From positions 4,698,501 through 4,762,500 of the forward strand of contig NZ_RCHV01000002.1 in NCBI RefSeq assembly GCF_003665095.1: a DNA stretch of 64,000 bases, in the 5' to 3' direction. Shown here in pieces: positions 59,470 to 64,000 of the stretch. Under the pieces are notes generated by a model, which saw nothing but the letters and a program-made list of their open reading frames with translations, did not search any database and had not been told where the DNA came from. A program made the position numbers and the translations under genes. Origin of the DNA: Streptomyces sp. Z26 (GTDB taxonomy: Bacteria > Actinomycetota > Actinomycetes > Streptomycetales > Streptomycetaceae). Position 1 is the stretch's first letter; each line of letters opens with the position of its first letter.

Positions 59470-60189
59470 CTACGCCGGTCTGGTCGCGAAGTGGACGACG
59501 TCGGGGACGCCCCGGGCGACCGGTGTCTCTTCCGTACGGACGGCGCAGAATCCGTTATTCCGCAGTACTTCCGCGAATGCGGCGGAGTGTCCGGCGGACC
59601 ACACCGCGAGCACTCCGCCGGGGGCGAGCCGCTCCCGGCAGGCGGCCAGTCCGGCGGGGGAGTACAGCGAACGGTTCCCGTCGGTGACGGTCCAGTCGGG
59701 GCCGTTGTCGATGTCGAGGCAGAGCACGTCGTAGCGGTCGCGGGTGTCGCGCAGGTGGTCCAGGAGGTCCGCGTGCACCAGCTGCGTACGGGCGTCGGCG
59801 CGGGCGGTGGCACTGTACGGGCCGAGTGGTCCAGACCTGTGCCAGTCGAGTACGGCCGCCTCGCGCTCCACCACGGTGATGCGGCCCCAGCGTGTTTCGG
59901 CCGCCGCCTCGTCGAGGGAGAAGCCGACGCCGAGGCCGCCGAGCAGCAGGTGCGGGCCGACGCCGGGGCCCGCGGCGCTCGCGTCGTCCGCCGCGACGGC
60001 TTCGGACGGCAGGGCGGCGAGCGCGGAGCGGACCAGCAGGCGTTCGGAGCGGCCGTCCGAGGTGTCCATCAGGAAGCAGCCGTTGGCGATGATCTCCAGC
60101 CGGTCGCCGTGACGGCGCAGGACGACCTCCCCGTACGGCCCGGTGCGGCGGTCGAGCACGGCGGGCCGGTCCTGCTCCGGTGCGTACAA
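59470..60189 (-). CDS. spermidine/spermine synthase-like methyltransferase-fold protein
   Basis: This 239-residue protein has the Rossmann fold of spermidine synthases: HLLLGGLGVGFSLDEAAAE as the SAM-type loop, ITVVEREAAVLDWHR for the next strand and YDVLCLDIDNGPDW as the catalytic-strand acidic block. Key polyamine-binding residues of true synthases are not convincing, so it may act on another amine or be a related methyltransferase. The start is TTG at 60189, with AGAGGA upstream, beginning MYAPEQDRPAVL. It lies 42 bases downstream of the lipoprotein gene and 79 upstream of the response regulator. Confidence 0.78.
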   Translation of the reverse strand: MYAPEQDRPAVLDRRTGPYGEVVLRRHGDRLEIIANGCFLMDTSDGRSERLLVRSALAALPSEAVAADDASAAGPGVGPHLLLGGLGVGFSLDEAAAETRWGRITVVEREAAVLDWHRSGPLGPYSATARADARTQLVHADLLDHLRDTRDRYDVLCLDIDNGPDWTVTDGNRSLYSPAGLAACRERLAPGGVLAVWSAGHSAAFAEVLRNNGFCAVRTEETPVARGVPDVVHFATRPA

Positions 60190-60231
60190 AGGTGCGTTCC
60201 TCTCTCGGGTCCCCGCCGCCGTGGCCCGGCG

Positions 60232-60786
60232 TCAGCGCCTGAGGGCCTCCGTCAGTGCCGTGCGCAGCAGCGTGATCGCGTCGGACAGCGCCGGCACCGG
60301 CTCGGACAGGTCGGTGACGACGACGTGGTCACGGTAGGTGACACGGTAGAGCACGTTGTCGCGGAGGTTCGGGTCGACGCTGCGCGCGGGCAGCCTGGTG
60401 AGGGCGGCCTCGTCCAACAGGCGCCGCAGCCGGGCGACTTCGGCGCCGTCGAAGCTGCCGGGGCGGCCCGGACCGCGGCGCCCGGAGGTGGTGTACGAGC
60501 CGTCCGTACGCACGACGATCTCGTCGTCGAGGCCCGCGTAGCCCCCGGACATGTGCAGCGTGACCAGCTCCGCCGCGCCGCCCTGCGGCTCGGGCGCCGG
60601 GTCGGACGGGGTGGCCGCGTCGGGTCGCTGTCCCGGGTCGGACGGGCCCGGGGCCGGTGGCCGGGGCGCGGACGGCTCCGGCGACCGGGGGGAGTCCGCG
60701 CGCGGGGCACCTCCCGAACATCCCGCGAAGGAGCCGAAGAGGAGTCCGGCCAGGAGGACGCGACGGGTGACACGGCGTGAGGGCAT
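60232..60786 (-). CDS. lipoprotein, possible emfourin/protealysin-inhibitor-like domain
   Basis: This 184-residue exported protein has a twin-Arg-like basic n-region, hydrophobic core and lipobox F-A-G-Cys23. A Pro/Ser/Asp-rich linker of about 50 residues follows. The C-terminal domain, ELVTLHMSGGYAGLDDEIVV to LRRLLDEAALTRLPA, resembles emfourin/protealysin-inhibitor domains (GGxxGL start and a helix at the end). That assignment is a weak guess. It faces the divergent lon gene and precedes the spermidine-synthase-like gene on the same strand. Confidence 0.7.
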   Translation of the reverse strand: MPSRRVTRRVLLAGLLFGSFAGCSGGAPRADSPRSPEPSAPRPPAPGPSDPGQRPDAATPSDPAPEPQGGAAELVTLHMSGGYAGLDDEIVVRTDGSYTTSGRRGPGRPGSFDGAEVARLRRLLDEAALTRLPARSVDPNLRDNVLYRVTYRDHVVVTDLSEPVPALSDAITLLRTALTEALRR

Positions 60787-61051
60787 GTCCGGAGTATCGC
60801 GGATCGCTCAGAGCGAACAACCCCGCGCGCACCGCCCGTACCGGCGCCGCATGGCCGTTCGCCCCGGGCCCGTAAGCCCGTTCACCTGCGGCGTACCGGG
60901 GAACAGCCGTCGGCCCGCCGCCGTTGTCGCCTCCGTGTCGCAGTCGCGGGTGTCCCCCGTACGGAGGACGCTTCCCGCCCGCCCGTGTGCCGCTTCCGGG
61001 TCCCGTCGCCCCCGCCGTGTTGATCGCTGGCAGCGAACGGCGCCGCCCCTC

Positions 61052-61079
61052 GGGAACATCCGACCCCGCTCATGCATTG
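61052..61079 (+). promoter_or_regulatory. SigR-like promoter for lon
   Basis: GGGAAC (61052-61057), 18 bases, then ATTG (61076-61079) matches 8 of 10 bases of GGGAAT-N18-GTTG. lon belongs to the SigR regulon in S. coelicolor, as I recall. The remainder of the 60787-61117 gap has no gene that I can see. Confidence 0.5.
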
Positions 61080-61096
61080 AGTCCACATAGCTCAAC
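61076..61096 (+). promoter_or_regulatory. HAIR element (HspR operator) before lon
   Basis: TTGAGT (61077-61082), 7 bases, GCTCAA (61090-61095) matches HAIR CTTGAGT-N7-ACTCAAG except at the outer and one inner base. It overlaps the -10 of the SigR-like promoter. HspR represses lon in other Streptomyces. Confidence 0.78.
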
Positions 61097-61117
61097 TTGC
61101 CTGCCTAGGGAGAGATC

Positions 61118-63577
61118 ATGGCTTTGACGTCCGACACACTCACCCTGCCCGTGGTGCCCCTCGACGACGAGGTGGTCCTGCCGGGAATGGTGGTGCCGCT
61201 GGACCTGTCCGACACGGAGGTGCGCGCCGCGGTCGAGGCCGCGCAGTCCGCCGCCCCCGAGGGGAAGAAGCCGCGGGTCCTGCTGGTCCCGCGGGTGGAC
61301 GGCAACTACGCCGGGATCGGCGTGCTCGGCCGCGTCGAGCAGGTCGGGCGCCTCGCCGACGGCGACCCCGGCGCGCTGATCCGCGGCCTGCGCCGGGTGC
61401 GCATCGGCGCCGGTACGGCCGGGCCGGGCGCCGCGCTCTGGGTCGAGGGCAGCGAGGTCGCGGAGACCGCCGCGGGTCCCGGCGGCGAGGCGCCGTCGCC
61501 CGGCGCGGTCGCGGAGCTGGTGAAGGAGTACAAGGCGCTGGCCACCAGCTGGCTCCGCAAGCGCGGTGCCTGGGAGGTCGTCGACCGGGTGCAGCAGATC
61601 GACGACGTGGCGCAGCTCGCGGACAACGCCGGATACTCGCCGTTCCTCACCACCGCCCAGAAGATCGAGCTGCTGGAGACCACCGACCCGGTGCGCCGCC
61701 TGCGTGCGGCCGTCGACGCGCTCCGCGAGCACCTCGCCGAGCAGGAGGTGGCGGAGTCCATCGCGAAGGACGTCCAGGAGGGCGTCGACAAGCAGCAGCG
61801 CGAGTTCCTGCTGCGGCGCCAGCTGGAGGCCGTACGCAAGGAACTGGCCGAGCTGGACGGGCGTTCCCCCGGTGAGGGCGACGAGGGCGAGGACTACCGC
61901 GCCCGGGTCGAGGCGGCCGATCTGCCGGAGGACGTCCGCAAGGCGGCGCTGAAGGAGGTCGACAAGCTGGAGCGGTCGTCGGACCAGAGCCCCGAGGGCG
62001 GCTGGATCCGCACCTGGTTGGACACCGTGCTGGAGATGCCGTGGCGGGAGCGGACGGACGACGCGTACGACATCGCGGGCGCCAAGGAGGTGCTGGACGC
62101 CGACCACGCGGGCCTGGCCGACGTGAAGGAGCGCATCACGGAGTACCTGGCGGTGCGCAAGCGGCGGGACGAGCGCGGCCTCGGCGTCGTCGGCGGTCGC
62201 CGTGGCGGCGCCGTGCTGGCCCTGGTCGGCCCGCCGGGCGTGGGCAAGACCTCGCTCGGTGAGAGCGTGGCGCGGGCCATGGGGCGGAAGTTCGTACGGG
62301 TCGCGCTGGGCGGCGTGCGGGACGAGGCGGAGATCCGCGGCCACCGTCGTACGTACGTCGGGGCGCTGCCCGGACGGATCGTACGGGCGGTGAAGGAGGC
62401 CGGTTCGATGAACCCGGTCGTCCTCCTCGACGAGATCGACAAGGTCGGCTCGGACTTCCGCGGCGACCCGGCGGCGGCGCTGCTGGAGGTGCTGGACCCG
62501 GCGCAGAACCACACGTTCCGCGACCACTACCTGGAGGTCGAACTCGACCTGTCCGACGTGGTGTTCCTCGCCACCGCCAACGTCATGGAGGCCGTGCCGG
62601 AGGCGCTGCTCGACCGGATGGAGGTCGTACGCCTCGACGGCTACACCGAGGACGAGAAGGTCACCATCGCCCGCGACCACCTGCTGGCGCGGCAGTTGGA
62701 ACGGGCCGGGCTGGAGCCGGACGAGGTGACGCTCGACGAGGCGGCGCTGCGCAAGCTCGCGGGCGAGTACACGCGGGAGGCGGGCGTACGGAACCTGGAG
62801 CGCGCCGTCGCGCGCGTCCTGCGGAAGGTCGCCGCGGAGCACGAACTCGGCGCGCGCGAGCTGCCGTTCACCGTCGGGCCGGACGCCCTGCGCGAGCTGA
62901 TCGGGCGCCCGCACCACACGCCCGAGTCGGCGCAGGACCCGGCCGAGCGCCGGACGTCGGTGCCGGGTGTGGCCACCGGGCTGGCGGTCACGGGCGCGGG
63001 CGGTGACGTGCTGTACGTCGAGGCGTCGCTCGCCGACCCGGAGACCGGCGGCAGCGGGCTCACGCTGACCGGGCAGTTGGGCGACGTGATGAAGGAGTCC
63101 GCGCACATCGCGCTCTCCTACCTCCGCTCGCGCGGCGCCGAACTGGAGCTGCCCGTCGGGGACCTGAAGGAGCGCGGCGTCCATCTGCACGTGCCCGCGG
63201 GCGCGGTGCCGAAGGACGGGCCGAGCGCGGGCGTCACCATGACCACCGCGCTGGCGTCGCTGCTCAGCGGGCGCCAGGTGCGGCCGGACGTGGCGATGAC
63301 CGGCGAGGTCTCGCTGACCGGCCGGGTGCTGCCGATCGGCGGCGTCAAGCAGAAGCTGCTGGCCGCGCACCGGGCCGGGGTGACCACGGTGGTCATCCCG
63401 AAGCGGAACGAGCCGGACCTGGACGACGTGCCGGCGGAGGTCCTGGCGGGTCTCGACGTGCACCCGGTCTCGGACGTGCGGCAGGTGCTGGAGCTGGCCC
63501 TGACGCCCGCGTCCGCTTCCGCCGCCGACGGTTCAGGTTCCGGTTCCGGCTCCGCGAAGCTCCCGGTCGCGGCGTGA
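61118..63577 (+). CDS. lon: ATP-dependent endopeptidase La (Lon)
   Basis: Lon degrades misfolded and regulatory proteins in the cytoplasm as a hexamer. The 819-residue protein has the N-terminal substrate domain (LTLPVVPLDDEVVLPGMVVP), a coiled helical middle, the AAA+ module with Walker A GPPGVGKTS at residue 371 and Walker B VVLLDEIDKVG, and the protease domain with the Ser703-Lys744 dyad (PKDGPSAGVTM and GGVKQKLLAAHRAG). The Ser/Gly tail after residue 800 is extra. The ATG at 61118 has a GGGAGAG site. Control by HspR and probably SigR is seen in the upstream sequence. Confidence 0.97.
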   Translation: MALTSDTLTLPVVPLDDEVVLPGMVVPLDLSDTEVRAAVEAAQSAAPEGKKPRVLLVPRVDGNYAGIGVLGRVEQVGRLADGDPGALIRGLRRVRIGAGTAGPGAALWVEGSEVAETAAGPGGEAPSPGAVAELVKEYKALATSWLRKRGAWEVVDRVQQIDDVAQLADNAGYSPFLTTAQKIELLETTDPVRRLRAAVDALREHLAEQEVAESIAKDVQEGVDKQQREFLLRRQLEAVRKELAELDGRSPGEGDEGEDYRARVEAADLPEDVRKAALKEVDKLERSSDQSPEGGWIRTWLDTVLEMPWRERTDDAYDIAGAKEVLDADHAGLADVKERITEYLAVRKRRDERGLGVVGGRRGGAVLALVGPPGVGKTSLGESVARAMGRKFVRVALGGVRDEAEIRGHRRTYVGALPGRIVRAVKEAGSMNPVVLLDEIDKVGSDFRGDPAAALLEVLDPAQNHTFRDHYLEVELDLSDVVFLATANVMEAVPEALLDRMEVVRLDGYTEDEKVTIARDHLLARQLERAGLEPDEVTLDEAALRKLAGEYTREAGVRNLERAVARVLRKVAAEHELGARELPFTVGPDALRELIGRPHHTPESAQDPAERRTSVPGVATGLAVTGAGGDVLYVEASLADPETGGSGLTLTGQLGDVMKESAHIALSYLRSRGAELELPVGDLKERGVHLHVPAGAVPKDGPSAGVTMTTALASLLSGRQVRPDVAMTGEVSLTGRVLPIGGVKQKLLAAHRAGVTTVVIPKRNEPDLDDVPAEVLAGLDVHPVSDVRQVLELALTPASASAADGSGSGSGSAKLPVAA

Positions 63578-63684
63578 CGGACGCGCCCGGGGACGTACGG
63601 CCGCGCGCTCACACCGCGCGGCCGTACGGGTCGTGGGCGGTGTCGCGACGGCCCGTCGGCCCGCCGGGCGTGCCCGGCGCAGAA

Positions 63685-63723
63685 GGAACGGCCCCCTCCC
63701 GCCCTGGTGGAGGGGGCCGTTCC
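63685..63723. terminator. bidirectional terminator between lon and the lysozyme gene
   Basis: GGAACGGCCCCCTC (63685-63698) pairs perfectly with GAGGGGGCCGTTCC (63710-63723) over an 11-base loop. The flanking genes converge. Confidence 0.85.
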
Positions 63724-63769
63724 CGGTTCCGGGGGAGCGGCGGCGCGCCGCTCCGGTGGGTCGTCGCCG

Positions 63770-64000
63770 TCAGCCGTTGGCGAGCGCCTGGAGGCGGTCG
63801 TACGCGCCGTTGAAGACGTTGTGGTCGCCGACGATCGGCCCGGTGGAGGTGTACTGCCAGAAGGTGTGGAAGCCCCAGCCCGCGGGGAGCCCGCCGGGCG
63901 CGGAGGCGTAACGGGCGATCCACAGCGGGTTGGTGGCGCCGAAGCCGCCGTTGTTGCCGGTGCACGCGGTCCACCAGCTCGTGGTGGTGTAGATGACGGC
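63770..64000 (-). CDS. GH25 lysozyme (muramidase), C-terminal part only
   Basis: The last 76 residues of a glycoside hydrolase family 25 muramidase are present; the N-terminus is beyond the right edge. AVIYTTTSWWTACTGNNGGF, LWIARYASAPGGLPAGWGFH and FWQYTSTGPIVGDHNVFNG are the final strands of the GH25 barrel as in Streptomyces cellosyl; FWQYTSTG is diagnostic. The stop is at 63770-63772 and the chain ends about 15 residues after the domain, so it has no C-terminal wall-binding repeats. A signal peptide is expected but not visible here. Confidence 0.88.
   Translation of the reverse strand, partial: AVIYTTTSWWTACTGNNGGFGATNPLWIARYASAPGGLPAGWGFHTFWQYTSTGPIVGDHNVFNGAYDRLQALANG

Overview
The window is high-GC (about 70-74%) actinobacterial chromosome and almost certainly Streptomyces. 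Supporting this are the sigR-rsrA pair with all seven RsrA cysteines, the das aminosugar cluster with its regulator DasR, WblE, the SigH/anti-sigma pair, nickel superoxide dismutase with its maturation protease, a snapalysin with a LysR regulator, and strong GC bias at third codon positions. Gene order follows, from memory, the conserved core arm of Streptomyces chromosomes (aroA ... sigR ... nrdAB ... das ... wblE ... sigH ... sodN ... kgd ... lon). Accessory DNA is sparse.

Layout: 1-9210 aroA (partial), an M50-like membrane protease, an SRAP DNA-crosslink protein, an alpha/beta hydrolase, the SigR/RsrA thiol-stress switch, two membrane HD-GYP proteins, a TPR-like protein and peptide deformylase. 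9211-16376 holds a secreted M15-like protein, class Ia ribonucleotide reductase nrdAB behind a cobalamin riboswitch and NrdR boxes, a GNAT acetyltransferase and a monocarboxylate-type symporter with its DUF3311 partner. 16573-23727 is the chitin/GlcNAc block: dasR divergent from dasA-dasB-dasC-dasD and a SIS-domain sugar-phosphate enzyme in the position I expect for nagB. 24110-29451 has a PdtaS-type histidine kinase, wblE, a lipid kinase and prsH-sigH. 29991-35444 has a PLP enzyme, a phage-type amidase, two divergent related HTH regulators and a Nudix hydrolase. 35635-45228 has a small protein, an EamA transporter, two methyltransferases, snapalysin/LysR, monomeric isocitrate dehydrogenase, sodN/sodX and a CGNR protein. 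45306-53267 has malic enzyme, a 164-bp MITE-like element, a polar amino-acid ABC transporter, a DUF4097-PadR operon and a quinone-reductase-like MDR protein. 53370-64000 has the fused 2-oxoglutarate dehydrogenase/decarboxylase, a two-component system, a spermidine-synthase-like protein, a lipoprotein, lon and the end of a GH25 lysozyme.

How it works together: several genes deal with redox and protein-quality stress (SigR/RsrA, WblE, SodN/SodX, Lon, SigH, SRAP). Central carbon enzymes (Icd, Kgd, malic enzyme) and aminosugar uptake provide metabolism. Regulatory DNA is unusually legible. I see a SigR autoregulatory promoter placed to give the long SigR isoform, a cobalamin riboswitch with a 31-bp-spaced NrdR box pair, paired dre sites before dasA, a HAIR element overlapping a SigR-like promoter at lon, a T-N11-A LysR site, and uncharacterised palindromes before the PadR operon, icd and the divergent HTH pair.

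I found no clearly new multi-gene defence or biosynthetic system. The best leads are the divergent HTH-regulator pair with its shared repeat motif, the five tandem GTG codons at the start of dasC, the MITE, and the replacement of nagB by a SIS enzyme. Ortholog and synteny statements come from memory, not searches.
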